From NCBI GenBank assembly GCA_902795965.1, contig CADBNI010000066.1, positions 1 to 48,475 of the forward strand: a stretch of DNA of 48,475 bases, written 5' to 3'. Positions 33,106 through 42,259 of this stretch are shown here, in pieces; the stretch's first letter is position 1, and every line of letters begins with the position of its first letter. The translations under genes and the position numbers were made by a program. The notes under the pieces were generated by a model. It saw only the letters and a list, made by a program, of their open reading frames with translations, was not told the DNA's origin and did no database searches. This stretch comes from an uncultured bacterium. GTDB taxonomy: Bacteria; Cyanobacteriota; Vampirovibrionia; Gastranaerophilales; Gastranaerophilaceae.

Positions 33106-35910
33106 GTGGTTAGAATTAGTTCAATTAATAGTGTAAATAATTATTTTGCGCAAAATAAAACTGCATTCAAAGGGTCGCAAACTCAAACAAATCCTCAAAT
33201 TGAACAGTTGAGCGACATCAAACCCGATTTTGCCGTCAAAACTCCCGTTGCATATACAAAGACAGAGGAAATAGAATTTCCTTATGACACAAAGGCTTAT
33301 TGTTATAAACTTTCTAACGGACAGCGAGTCGTAATCGTTCCGCAAGAAGGAGAAACGGTATTACGAACCTATGTAAACACGGGTTCTATGAACGAAAAAG
33401 ATAATATTCGCGGAATCAGCCACTATATTGAACACAATCTTTTTAACGGGTCAAAAGGTCTGGAAGAAGGGGATTTTTTCAAACAGGTTGATAAAATGGG
33501 GGCTTCAACAAATGCGTCAACAGGGTTTGCGGAAACAAATTATTACATAAGTTCTAACCTCTTGAACGAAAATGATTTGGAAAATAAAATTAAACTTCAT
33601 GCCTCAATGCTTGAAAATCCGCTCTTTGCAACGGAAAAATTAGAAAAAGAAAAAGGGATTGTTAATTCCGAAATAAACATGATTACCTCAAATCCCGAAA
33701 ATATTGCGGTAAATAAAATGCTAAAAAATCTTTACGGGATAAAATCGGCTTCTACCGACATGATTGGCGGGACGACAGACAACATAACAAATCTTACACG
33801 CGAAGATGTCGTCAATTATTTCAACAACAATTATTATCCGGCAAATATGGTTACTGTTGTGACCGGTGAAGTTGACCCCGACAAAACAATCAAACTTATT
33901 TCAAAATACTTTTCTTCCAGCAAAAATCCGAAGGAAGGAAGATATTTTGAGAAATTAACCCCTACTCAAAAAGCAGTCAGAGAAGATATTATATCGGACA
34001 AAGCAACCGCAACAACAATAGTAACGGGATTTAACGGTCCAAAATCATCCGACACAAAAGAAAGAATTTACATGGAAGCGATTTTGACAATATTGTCGTC
34101 AAATCCTTCCTCGCGTATAACTTCAAAATTAAAACCTTTGAATGCCGATTGTGCAATTCAGGACGAGAAAATAAGTTCAAACCCGAATGACGGCAGAACT
34201 TATATGATTTTGGCGGAAAGTACGGAAGAAAATTCAGAAAAAGCACTTAAAACAATTTTTACTGAAATTGCAAATATCGCAAACAACCCTCCAAACGATA
34301 CGGAATTAAAAATTGCGAAAAAAGTTTTGCTCAAAGAGTTTTCCGCAATGCTTGAAAATTCTTTTGCAACCAACAATGCGATAGGAACTTCAATTCTCGA
34401 AGACAACAAAGATTATCTGAATATTTTTGAAGAAACCGTAAACAATATGACTTCTAAAGATTTGGCGGAAACCGCTAAAAAATACCTTGATGTAAACAAA
34501 GCCTCCGTAACAGTTGTTCACCCCTCAGGCGCAAGCGAAGAAACTATTAATAAAAATTATAATGCGGTATCTTTTACGGGAAGAAAAGAAGCAATAAATA
34601 TTTCAAACGTAAAAGAATACAATTTGCAAAACAATTACAGACTGATTACGAATAATTCAAAAACGGATAATATAGAAATTTTGTTCAAAATTTCAACAGA
34701 CAAAGATATCAAAACCAAACCTTCGGCTTCTGTTGTATTGAGCGAGCTTTTGAACGAAGGTTCGATATTCAGAAAACAGGAAGAATTGGATTCCGATTTA
34801 GCACAAGAAGGAATCAGCCTCGGATTTTCAGCTTCGGAACATTCAATCAGCTCCGCACTCGGCTGTGATACGACAAATATTGCCAAAACTTTCGCAAGTC
34901 TGAAAGAAGTTATAGACAATCCGAGATTTACCGAGGAAGATTTTCAAAATGTAAAAAGCAGAATTAAAGATGCAATTTTAACAAGCGAAAAATCCGCTTT
35001 TGACAAGTTGGACACGGAATTGTACAAAGGACTGTCCGAAAGCTACTCCAAAGATGAAATTCTAAAAGACCTTGAAACCATTACGCTTGAAGACGTAAAA
35101 AATCTTTATAAGGAATTGATTACTCAAGGCAAGGGAATAATCTCCGTTTCGGCACCGTTTGAGAGAAAACCCGAACTCAACGATATTTTATTTAACTCCG
35201 CGACTTCATTAACTCCGGTAAAATCATTGTTCAACAAAGAAATTCAATCGGCATATACTCCATGTGACAAGGTAAAAGTTCTGACCGATACGGATTACAA
35301 AAATCAGGCGGAAATTGTTGAAGCGTATAAATTTAAAATAACAGGAAATCTTAAAGACACCGCAACTATAAGACTTTTAAACACTATTCTCGGCGGTAAT
35401 CCTTCATCAAGGTTGTTTACGGACTTGCGTGAAAAAGAAAAATTGGCATATCACGTAAAATCAAATTACAGAAGTGTTGAAGATATCGGAGTTTTGACCC
35501 TGAAAATCGGTACGACAACCGATAACAAAGAAACGGGCGAACAAAATTTTGACAACGTAAAAAAATCCATTGACGGGTTTAATCGACATATAGAAAAAAT
35601 GAAAACCGAAAAAGTAACGGAAGAAGAACTTAATAACGCAAAATTAAGCCTGAAAAATTCTATTCTTAATTCCTGTCACGGCTCTGACGGCAAAAACAGT
35701 CATCTTTTGAAATCCGTTGATTCACCTTTTGGAATTTATCGTGACAATATGCTGTTAGACGAAATAGACAAAATCACCGCAGAAGATATTCAAACCGCCG
35801 CTAATTATATCTTTTCTGGCAAACCGACTTATTCAATAGTTGCAACCGAAGATACTTTAAATGCGAACAAAGATTATTTTGAAAATTTAGAAAAGATTTA
35901 TAATGCCTAA
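33106..35910 (+). CDS. M16-family zinc peptidase, two-lobed single chain
   Basis: 934 aa. The inverted zinc motif H106-Y-I-E109-H110 lies in the N-terminal lobe, with a further Glu (E189, NSEINM) at the expected distance. The C-terminal lobe has the non-catalytic NPSSRLFTDLREKEKLAYHV motif of M16 partners, so both halves are in one protein, as in pitrilysin-like forms. There is no signal peptide. The first 25 residues (VRISSIN, then AFKGSQ) resemble those of the two following proteins. The start is GTG; an in-frame TAA directly precedes it and no Shine-Dalgarno is seen. It probably degrades peptides or processes a substrate, with location uncertain. Confidence 0.9.
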   Translation: MVRISSINSVNNYFAQNKTAFKGSQTQTNPQIEQLSDIKPDFAVKTPVAYTKTEEIEFPYDTKAYCYKLSNGQRVVIVPQEGETVLRTYVNTGSMNEKDNIRGISHYIEHNLFNGSKGLEEGDFFKQVDKMGASTNASTGFAETNYYISSNLLNENDLENKIKLHASMLENPLFATEKLEKEKGIVNSEINMITSNPENIAVNKMLKNLYGIKSASTDMIGGTTDNITNLTREDVVNYFNNNYYPANMVTVVTGEVDPDKTIKLISKYFSSSKNPKEGRYFEKLTPTQKAVREDIISDKATATTIVTGFNGPKSSDTKERIYMEAILTILSSNPSSRITSKLKPLNADCAIQDEKISSNPNDGRTYMILAESTEENSEKALKTIFTEIANIANNPPNDTELKIAKKVLLKEFSAMLENSFATNNAIGTSILEDNKDYLNIFEETVNNMTSKDLAETAKKYLDVNKASVTVVHPSGASEETINKNYNAVSFTGRKEAINISNVKEYNLQNNYRLITNNSKTDNIEILFKISTDKDIKTKPSASVVLSELLNEGSIFRKQEELDSDLAQEGISLGFSASEHSISSALGCDTTNIAKTFASLKEVIDNPRFTEEDFQNVKSRIKDAILTSEKSAFDKLDTELYKGLSESYSKDEILKDLETITLEDVKNLYKELITQGKGIISVSAPFERKPELNDILFNSATSLTPVKSLFNKEIQSAYTPCDKVKVLTDTDYKNQAEIVEAYKFKITGNLKDTATIRLLNTILGGNPSSRLFTDLREKEKLAYHVKSNYRSVEDIGVLTLKIGTTTDNKETGEQNFDNVKKSIDGFNRHIEKMKTEKVTEEELNNAKLSLKNSILNSCHGSDGKNSHLLKSVDSPFGIYRDNMLLDEIDKITAEDIQTAANYIFSGKPTYSIVATEDTLNANKDYFENLEKIYNA

Positions 35911-35983
35911 AATCGTAATAATTCTAAATATAATAGCAATTATTTTTTTTCAGCTATATTATAAATAAAAAAGGAGTGTAAAT

Positions 35984-36451
35984 ATGCAAATTCAAGCTAT
36001 TAATTGCAGTAATTGTCCGAAACCGCGTTTTGCGGGCAAGCAGGGGTATGAAAATCCTATCAATAGAAATACGGAGAAAAATCTTGCAATCTGGACATCT
36101 TTGGGAGCAAGTTCTCTTGTCGGTGCATCAATAGCAGGTATCGGAAGCTGTTTTATTCAACAGGGAGCAAAAAACAGAGGTTGGAAATTAGGTGCAATAG
36201 GTGCGGCAGCTGGTTTGATTACGCTTGCACTCACGCTTCCTTCAAAGATTTACAACACTAAAGTCAATGCATTCGCCCGTGAAAAAGAAATGGACGTTTT
36301 CAGCCGCGACAGAGATTTGAAATCAAACATTATGGAAGAAGTCAATAAAGAAGTTAAAAACGAAGAAGTTTCTTTAGACGACAAAATTAATCATTATACT
36401 TCCGTTCAAATGGCAAATAACGGAAACGGAATGTTAATCAAAGGTGCATAA
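35984..36451 (+). CDS. two-helix membrane protein of unknown function (paralogue A)
   Basis: 155 aa. A short N-terminus MQIQAINCSN...RFAGKQ is followed by two hydrophobic helices (about 37-57 and 66-83) and a charged C-terminal tail. The block KIYNTKVNAFAREKEMDVF is nearly repeated in the next protein, as is the pre-helix NPINRNTEK. The two genes overlap by 1 nt (TAATG), which suggests co-translation and perhaps a heteromeric complex. AAGGAG precedes the ATG. No known family is recognised. Confidence 0.75.
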   Translation: MQIQAINCSNCPKPRFAGKQGYENPINRNTEKNLAIWTSLGASSLVGASIAGIGSCFIQQGAKNRGWKLGAIGAAAGLITLALTLPSKIYNTKVNAFAREKEMDVFSRDRDLKSNIMEEVNKEVKNEEVSLDDKINHYTSVQMANNGNGMLIKGA

Positions 36452-37002
36452 TGAGAATAAGTTCGGTTCAAAACAACTTATACTCATTCAAATCCGCCCC
36501 AAAAAATAACGACAAAAACCCAATTTCCCAAACAGGTGAAAAAGCCCTGTTGGTAAAAGGTACATTTGTTGCAGGTTTGGGGCTTGGTGCAAGATTGTTG
36601 TTTGAAATTTTTGACAGCAACTTTGTTTTCGATACCTTAGGTAACGAAGCGGAAAAAATTAACAAAAAAACCAACAAAGGACTTTCGCAAAATAAAAAAT
36701 TTCTGACGGGTCTGGGAATTTGGGCAGGACTTATAATGATGTTTATTGGCGGGTTTGCAACACTTTACACTCTTTTTATGACCCCCAAAATCAAATATCA
36801 GGGAAAAGTCAATGCCTTCCAAAAAAGTAAAGATATGGACGTATATATTAAAGGAAACAAAGCCGAAAAAGAAATTCTTACCCAAATGAACGAAAAGGCT
36901 AAATCCGCAGACGATAATGAAAAAGCCAAACTCAAAGAACAATATATTCAAATGCAGACAGCAAAAAACAGAGTACCTGAGTTTATTAAGCTGAAAAAAT
37001 AA
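36451..37002 (+). CDS. two-helix membrane protein of unknown function (paralogue B)
   Basis: 183 aa. The N-terminus MRISSVQNNLYSFKSAPKNN matches the M16 peptidase start (ISSIN...FKG). Two hydrophobic helices (about 29-47 and 84-108) are separated by a charged loop. The block KIKYQGKVNAFQKSKDMDVY and NPISQTGEK are shared with paralogue A. The tail is Lys/Glu-rich helix. It is translated from an ATG overlapping the previous stop. Function is unknown. A MITE-like repeat begins 25 nt after the stop. Confidence 0.75.
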   Translation: MRISSVQNNLYSFKSAPKNNDKNPISQTGEKALLVKGTFVAGLGLGARLLFEIFDSNFVFDTLGNEAEKINKKTNKGLSQNKKFLTGLGIWAGLIMMFIGGFATLYTLFMTPKIKYQGKVNAFQKSKDMDVYIKGNKAEKEILTQMNEKAKSADDNEKAKLKEQYIQMQTAKNRVPEFIKLKK

Positions 37003-37027
37003 TATTTAGCATAACGTAGAATGAATA

Positions 37028-37192
37028 AAAATTTTTCAAATAAATCTAACCTTTGACGAAGTGAACTATCAAATGTTTGCGACACAATGACAGGGCGGAA
37101 TTTGTTTGAGCGTAGCGAGTTATTCCGCCTTGGGTGGAGCATTAGATTTGATGTGAACGAAGGAGCAGGATAAGATTTATTTGAAAAATTTT
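37028..37192. repeat. MITE-like nested palindrome, copy 1 (165 bp)
   Basis: Perfect 20-bp terminal inverted repeats (37028-37047 and 37173-37192) enclose a core hairpin GGCGGAAT...ATTCCGCC. About 165 bp are closely similar to 42010-42171 in the same orientation. No reading frame of note. Both copies lie between convergent genes. Confidence 0.8.
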
Positions 37193-37218
37193 ATATACTT
37201 TTCAACTTCAAAAAATTA

Positions 37219-38562
37219 TTATCCCAAAACTTCTGTCATACAATCAAATGCAACCTCAACGGCATAATCCATATCTTTTCGTTCAATAATCAACGGCGGA
37301 TTAAAATAAATCACATCACCGAGCGGGCGAAGAATTACCCCTCGTTTTAAAGCCTTTTTATAAATCTGATAACCTGTTCTTAATTTACCGTCAAAAGGTT
37401 CTTTTGTTTCTTTGTTTTTAACAAGTTCAATCGCATTAATCAAACCGATATGGCGCACTTCTCCGACATTTTTATGCAAAAGAAACTTTTCTTTAATAAT
37501 TTTATTGAAATAAACCGCATTTTCTCTTGCACGTTCAAGGATTTTGCCGTCCTCAAGCAAATCCAAAACCGCATTGGCACAAGAACACGCAAGCGGGTTT
37601 CCGCTATACGTATGACTGTGCATAAATGCTTTCCCCGTATTATAATCGTCATAAAACGCATCATAAATTTTTTGTGTCGTAACAAATACCGCCATAGGCA
37701 TATATCCGCCCGTCAAACCTTTTGAAAGGCACATAATATCGGGAGAAACTCCTGCATGCTCAAACGCAAACATCTTACCCGTTCTGCCGTAACCCGTTGC
37801 GATTTCATCCGCAATTAAATGAACATTATATTTGTCGCAAAGCTCTCTGAGTTTTTTTAAATACAAAGGCGGATAAATTTTCATACCCGCAGATCCTTGC
37901 AACAAAGGTTCAACAAGCATTGCTGCCGTTTCGCTGCCGTATTTTGCAAAAGTTTCTTCAGCTTTTTCAAAACATTCACATTTACAAGTTTCACGATTTT
38001 TTCCGTACGGACATCTGTAACAATCAGGCCCCTGAACTCTCACAATATCCATCAAAATCGGTTTATACAATTTTGTATAAAGGTCACAATCCCCAACTGA
38101 CAAAGCCCCTATGGTTTCTCCATGATAAGCCTCGGAAAGTGCCATAAATCTCGTTTTTTGCGGATTTCCCGTTTGCTCGTGATACTGAAAACTAACCTTC
38201 ATGGCAGCCTCAATGGCTGATGAACCGTTATCCGTAAAATTAAATTTACACAAACCCTCAGGCAATATTTTGGAAAGACGCTCACAGAGTCTTATTGCCT
38301 GCTTGTGCGTAAAGTTTGCAAAAATTACATGTTCCAATTCTCCCGCCTGTTTTTTCAGTTCTTCGGAAATATGAGGATTGCAATGCCCCAAAAGATTGCA
38401 CCACCACGAACTTATAACGTCCAAATACTTTTTACCTTCAACATCATAAAGATAAACCCCTTCACCTCTTTCAATAACAGAAGGTTTCAACTCCTCGTAA
38501 TCCTTCATCTGTGAACAAGGGTGCCATATATATTTCAAATCTTTTTCAGCCCAATTTTCCAT
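37219..38562 (-). CDS. bioA: adenosylmethionine-8-amino-7-oxononanoate aminotransferase
   Basis: 447 aa, slightly longer than typical BioA (about 430). PLP class-III features are intact: SSWWCNLLGH, LIADEIATGYGRTGK and LSKGLTGGYMPMA, the last holding the PLP lysine. It transaminates KAPA to DAPA using SAM in biotin synthesis. A cysteine-rich insert CYRCPYGKNRETCKCECFEK at about 180-200 is unusual but known in anaerobe BioA proteins. AAGGAG 7 nt before the ATG and a 1-nt gap to bioD show translational coupling. Confidence 0.94.
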   Translation of the reverse strand: MENWAEKDLKYIWHPCSQMKDYEELKPSVIERGEGVYLYDVEGKKYLDVISSWWCNLLGHCNPHISEELKKQAGELEHVIFANFTHKQAIRLCERLSKILPEGLCKFNFTDNGSSAIEAAMKVSFQYHEQTGNPQKTRFMALSEAYHGETIGALSVGDCDLYTKLYKPILMDIVRVQGPDCYRCPYGKNRETCKCECFEKAEETFAKYGSETAAMLVEPLLQGSAGMKIYPPLYLKKLRELCDKYNVHLIADEIATGYGRTGKMFAFEHAGVSPDIMCLSKGLTGGYMPMAVFVTTQKIYDAFYDDYNTGKAFMHSHTYSGNPLACSCANAVLDLLEDGKILERARENAVYFNKIIKEKFLLHKNVGEVRHIGLINAIELVKNKETKEPFDGKLRTGYQIYKKALKRGVILRPLGDVIYFNPPLIIERKDMDYAVEVAFDCMTEVLG

Positions 38563-38563
38563 T

Positions 38564-39268
38564 TTATATCTCCTTGAAAATTTCTAAAATTTTGTCGTTG
38601 CAAAAGGCATTTGAAAAATGCGACGACTCATTAAAATTAATATCATCTCCACCCGATTTTACGGTTGCAATAACTTTCACACCCGTAAGATTTTCAACTT
38701 GAATTTTATTATCAGCCTGCATAATATCTGATTCATCATAATTGTTTAAAATTATACCTTTTATGTTTATACCTTTACTTTTTGCGTATTCAACAGTTAA
38801 AACGGTAGAATTTATAGTACCGAGACTTGCATTTGCAACAATTACGATATCCAAACCGAGAGCTTTTATAACATCAGGAAGGAGAAGTTTTTCATCAGAC
38901 AAATTAAAAGGACAGACAATTCCTCCCGCACCTTCGACAACAACATAGTCATAGATATTTTTTATTCTCTCAAAATCACTGAGAATTTTTTCAAGTTTTA
39001 TGGGATTTTTTTCAATCTGAGATGCCAAATGCGGGGATAATGCGGGTTCAAACGCATAAGACACAAAATCCATAGGATTTTCATTTATTCCTGCAGTTTT
39101 TAAAACATAAGCACAATCTCCGGGAACACCGTTTTCCGTACCGCTCAGAGCAGGTTTGAAATACCCGCAGTTAAAATTTAATTCTCTCATTTTCTTTACA
39201 ACAAGTGCCGAAACATAAGTCTTTCCGACATCAGTACCCGTTGCCGTAATAAAAATACCCTTGGTCAT
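38564..39268 (-). CDS. bioD: dethiobiotin synthetase
   Basis: 234 aa. The P-loop TATGTDVGKTYVSA at residues 8-21 and VVEGAGGIVCP at about 107-117 identify BioD, which carboxylates DAPA to dethiobiotin with ATP. It is the first gene of a bioD-bioA unit. AGAAAG upstream of the ATG is a weak ribosome-binding site. bioF and bioB are not in the window. Confidence 0.95.
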   Translation of the reverse strand: MTKGIFITATGTDVGKTYVSALVVKKMRELNFNCGYFKPALSGTENGVPGDCAYVLKTAGINENPMDFVSYAFEPALSPHLASQIEKNPIKLEKILSDFERIKNIYDYVVVEGAGGIVCPFNLSDEKLLLPDVIKALGLDIVIVANASLGTINSTVLTVEYAKSKGINIKGIILNNYDESDIMQADNKIQVENLTGVKVIATVKSGGDDINFNESSHFSNAFCNDKILEIFKEI

Positions 39269-39295
39269 AAAATTTGCTTTCTGTATTTCATAATA

Positions 39296-39348
39296 TTATG
39301 AGATTCTTCGCTAACGCTCAGAATGACGAATGTCGAAGAATCTCATAA
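39296..39348. repeat. hairpin element upstream of bioD
   Basis: TTATGAGATTCTTCG (39296-39310) pairs perfectly with CGAAGAATCTCATAA (39334-39348). The loop CTAACGCTCAGAATGACG resembles the loop of the 32841-32875 hairpin (CTAACGTTC ... AATGACA). It lies between the 3' end of the TpsB gene and bioD, so it may terminate the former on the minus strand or be a repeat family member. Confidence 0.55.
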
Positions 39349-39369
39349 ACTTTAGATTTTTTCATTCAA

Positions 39370-41301
39370 CTACAATGAACCGCCGCCACCGTCACGGAAG
39401 TAGTCATAGTGCCTGATATCATCATAGTTATTAACATATTCCGCTTCAACATGTTTTTGGAATGTTGTCTGCGGAGCAGGTGCAGGTTGAACTTTTGTAC
39501 TTCTTGAAGCCAACAATGCATCAATATTCGGAGACATTGTTAATTCAAAGTGGAAACGTCCTACCTTGCTGTACGGTTCATAGTAGTTTCTGATTAACGG
39601 GAAGCCCCAATATAATCTTGCAGTCAAGTCAAGAGGCAACTGAACTCTTAAACCCATACCGATTGATGCTGCAAAGTAACTTCCATCCAAATGTGTTTCG
39701 CTTGCTGCGGGGAAAATACCTGCCGTATCAGCGAATATCGCACCTTTAACATATTTTCCGATAAACGGAATTTTTTCACCCGTTCTTGGGCTTGTAATTT
39801 CTCTCGGCATTAAGGGGAACATCAATTCACCGCTGATGAAGTAACCGTTTTTACCGATCATCAAACCTTCGGAATAACCTCTAACCGTAACCAAACCGCC
39901 TGTTTGCATTTGATCTAAGAATGGAATACGAGGATCTCCCGGAACAATTTGGTAATTACTTCTCAACTGACCGATTACACCGTGTGAAAAATCGTGCAAT
40001 CTTACCAAACTACCGCTGTATTTAAAGTAATTATTATCTCTGTCACTGTGGAAGATAGGAATTGAATAATAAGCATCCTGATTCAAATACCAAATACCGT
40101 ACTTGGTATCTTTTCTTGCCTGCAATGCCAATTCAACAGATGTAATGTTATCAACACTGCCCAATAAATCACGACCGTCAAGATTGAAATCACTGTATGT
40201 TCTTGCGCGTTTGTAGTTCAATGCCGCATACGATTTCAATTCAAAACCTGGTTTTCTTATTAACGGCTGCGAATAGTACAATGAATATTGGTAAGCGTTA
40301 CTGCCGATGCCATAAGGTGACCATTCACCGTATTTAACTTTTGCGAAGGTAGATGAGAACATAAACCCTACACGTCCGTCTTTTTTGTTAACGGGAAAGT
40401 TGTAGTCAGCAAACGGGCTTTGCGCACCGCCTGAGAAATATGAACCTATTGACAATCTGTCCCTATGACCGAACAAACTGTCCGCATAAATCATTGCACC
40501 GCCTCTAAGGCTACCCGTATTGTAACGACCCGCGTTATCCATAACACCCATAATATGGAACGGGAAGTTTTCCTCAGCAACGATATCAATATCCGTTGTG
40601 CCGGGTTTTTCACCTGCTTTAAGATTTGCGGAAAGGTTAACACCGTCAGTATATCTGTTAAAATCAAGAATATCTTTTTCAAGTTCAACGATATCAAACA
40701 ACTGACCTTCTTTTTGAGGCAATCTTCTTGTAATATAACCTTCTTTAGTCCATCTGTTTTGTTGAACCGTAATATTACCGATTTTACTTTCAGTCAAAGC
40801 AATATAAATATTTCCGTTAGAAACCGTTTGCTCCGGTAAAAATGCTCTTGCGGTAACAAATCCCTTTGCCGCATACATATTGTTAATTTGGTTAACAACA
40901 TTTTGAATATCTTGGATATAAACATTTTTACCAATCAACGGTTGAGTTAATTGATTGATTTCTTCTTTTGTAAGAATTTCGGAAGGTGCAACTTCTATCG
41001 AATTTACGAATACGCTTGTCGTATCCGATTCTTCGACACCGGCTTGAAAGCCGTTGTTATCATAGTTTTGAATGACATTTGAAGCATCAGGATTATACTT
41101 AGATTCTTCATATTTACTATAATCCTTATTTTCAATATCTGTTTGATATTTGTCTTTCAAAAAGTCGGAATCATGAACCTGATTTCCGTAAACCGTATTC
41201 GTAAAATTACTGTAAAAATCCGCTTTTGCAGGGGCAACGGATACAGCAAGTGCCAAACATAAAACTGCACCTAAAATATTTGTTCTGTTAATCTTTTTCA
41301 T
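39370..41301 (-). CDS. TpsB/ShlB/FhaC-type outer-membrane transporter
   Basis: 643 aa. A signal peptide (to about 28, VAPAKA) is followed by a linker and a POTRA_2 domain (about 90-165: VNQINNMYAAKGFVTARAFL, ALTESKIGNI). A ShlB-type POTRA/barrel follows with TVRGYSEG, the conserved VRGY motif of loop L6, near residue 470. It ends in a beta-rich barrel. It should export or insert a large partner protein across the outer membrane (two-partner secretion) or act in a related Omp85 role. No TpsA-like exoprotein is in the window. AAGGTG precedes the start. The Skp-like gene is divergent. Confidence 0.9.
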   Translation of the reverse strand: MKKINRTNILGAVLCLALAVSVAPAKADFYSNFTNTVYGNQVHDSDFLKDKYQTDIENKDYSKYEESKYNPDASNVIQNYDNNGFQAGVEESDTTSVFVNSIEVAPSEILTKEEINQLTQPLIGKNVYIQDIQNVVNQINNMYAAKGFVTARAFLPEQTVSNGNIYIALTESKIGNITVQQNRWTKEGYITRRLPQKEGQLFDIVELEKDILDFNRYTDGVNLSANLKAGEKPGTTDIDIVAEENFPFHIMGVMDNAGRYNTGSLRGGAMIYADSLFGHRDRLSIGSYFSGGAQSPFADYNFPVNKKDGRVGFMFSSTFAKVKYGEWSPYGIGSNAYQYSLYYSQPLIRKPGFELKSYAALNYKRARTYSDFNLDGRDLLGSVDNITSVELALQARKDTKYGIWYLNQDAYYSIPIFHSDRDNNYFKYSGSLVRLHDFSHGVIGQLRSNYQIVPGDPRIPFLDQMQTGGLVTVRGYSEGLMIGKNGYFISGELMFPLMPREITSPRTGEKIPFIGKYVKGAIFADTAGIFPAASETHLDGSYFAASIGMGLRVQLPLDLTARLYWGFPLIRNYYEPYSKVGRFHFELTMSPNIDALLASRSTKVQPAPAPQTTFQKHVEAEYVNNYDDIRHYDYFRDGGGGSL

Positions 41302-41523
41302 TATTCACCTTTTTCAAATTTTATATTTTATATAAGTCCGGTCAATTATATTTTTGCGCATAGGCAGACAAAGATAAACATTTTTTTAACTTTTATTACA
41401 ATATGGTAACAAAAGTTAATCTTTAGGCGAAATTATAAATTGACCTGATAATATTATATAGTATACATATAATAATGTAAAGAAGTTTACAAAAAATCAA
41501 ACTTTTGTAGTAGGAGGATAGAA

Positions 41524-41985
41524 ATGAATAACAATATTAAATTCTTAACAGTTGTATTAGCGGCATTTGCAATCGGATTTTCGGTTAACAATTTTGCAAT
41601 GTCCGATGTTCCGTCAAAAATTGCGGTTGTTGACGTTGCACAGGTTGTCAGCTCATCTCCGCAGGTTTTGGCATTAAAAAAAGAACAGGAAGCTAAAGCT
41701 AAAGAATTAATTACTTTTATTGAAAAAGCAAGAAAAGATGTTGCATCAACAACAGATGTTAAGAAGAAGCAAGCACTTGAAGAAAAATATACAAAAGAAC
41801 TAAATTCCAAAAGAACTTATGACGAAAAATATTACACAGATAAACTTGCCGAAATCGACAAAACTATTTCGGCACAAATTGAAGCTCAAGCAAAAGCAAA
41901 TAATTATGACATAGTTTTGGTTAAAGGTGTTGTGCTTTACGGTGGAGAAGATATTACGGAAGCAGTAAAAAAAGCTCTTAAATAA
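41524..41985 (+). CDS. Skp/OmpH-family periplasmic chaperone
   Basis: 153 aa. A signal peptide (AIGFSVNNFAMS) is followed by the OmpH core IAVVDVAQVVSSSPQVLALK, a long Lys/Glu/Ala coiled-coil region and the closing YDIVLVKGVVLYGGEDITE. The family forms a jellyfish-like trimer that holds unfolded outer-membrane proteins in the periplasm. It lies divergently next to the TpsB gene, a plausible client. AGGAGG precedes the ATG. A TTGACC at 41440-41445 with TATACA 16 bp on could be its promoter. Confidence 0.9.
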   Translation: MNNNIKFLTVVLAAFAIGFSVNNFAMSDVPSKIAVVDVAQVVSSSPQVLALKKEQEAKAKELITFIEKARKDVASTTDVKKKQALEEKYTKELNSKRTYDEKYYTDKLAEIDKTISAQIEAQAKANNYDIVLVKGVVLYGGEDITEAVKKALK

Positions 41986-42009
41986 TTATTCGTTGATTTT
42001 AAATATTGA

Positions 42010-42171
42010 GAATTTTTTAAATAAATCTGACCTTTGACGAAGTGAATAATCAAATGTTTGCGATACAACAACAGGGCGGAATTTGTTTGAGCGTAGCGAG
42101 TTATTCCGCCTTTAGTAGAGCATTACATTTGATGTGAACGAAGGAGCAGGTCGAGATTATTTAAAAAATTC
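42010..42171. repeat. MITE-like nested palindrome, copy 2 (162 bp)
   Basis: Terminal inverted repeats GAATTTTTTAAATAAATCTGACC and its near complement at 42149-42171 (each shown as pattern) enclose the same core as copy 1 at 37028-37192. Where copy 1 has C in the left arm and G in the right, copy 2 has T and A, so pairing is kept. It lies between the Skp-like gene and hydA. Confidence 0.8.
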
Positions 42172-42224
42172 TTTATACAATGAAAAAATAAATATTTGAG
42201 CAAATTTTTATAAACTTTATAAAT

Positions 42225-42258
42225 AAAAAGAGCAACTCTTTAAGAGTTGCTCTTTTTT
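42225..42258. terminator. bidirectional terminator after hydA
   Basis: AAAAAGAGCAACTCTT and AAGAGTTGCTCTTTTTT form a near-perfect stem around a single base, with A and T runs on both flanks. It can end the hydrogenase operon on the minus strand and the Skp-like gene on the plus strand. Confidence 0.88.
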
Positions 42259-42259
42259 G

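Noticed and set aside
37028-37192. CRISPR or small RNA gene
   Set aside because: There are no spaced short direct repeats; the unit is one nested palindrome with a single distant copy.
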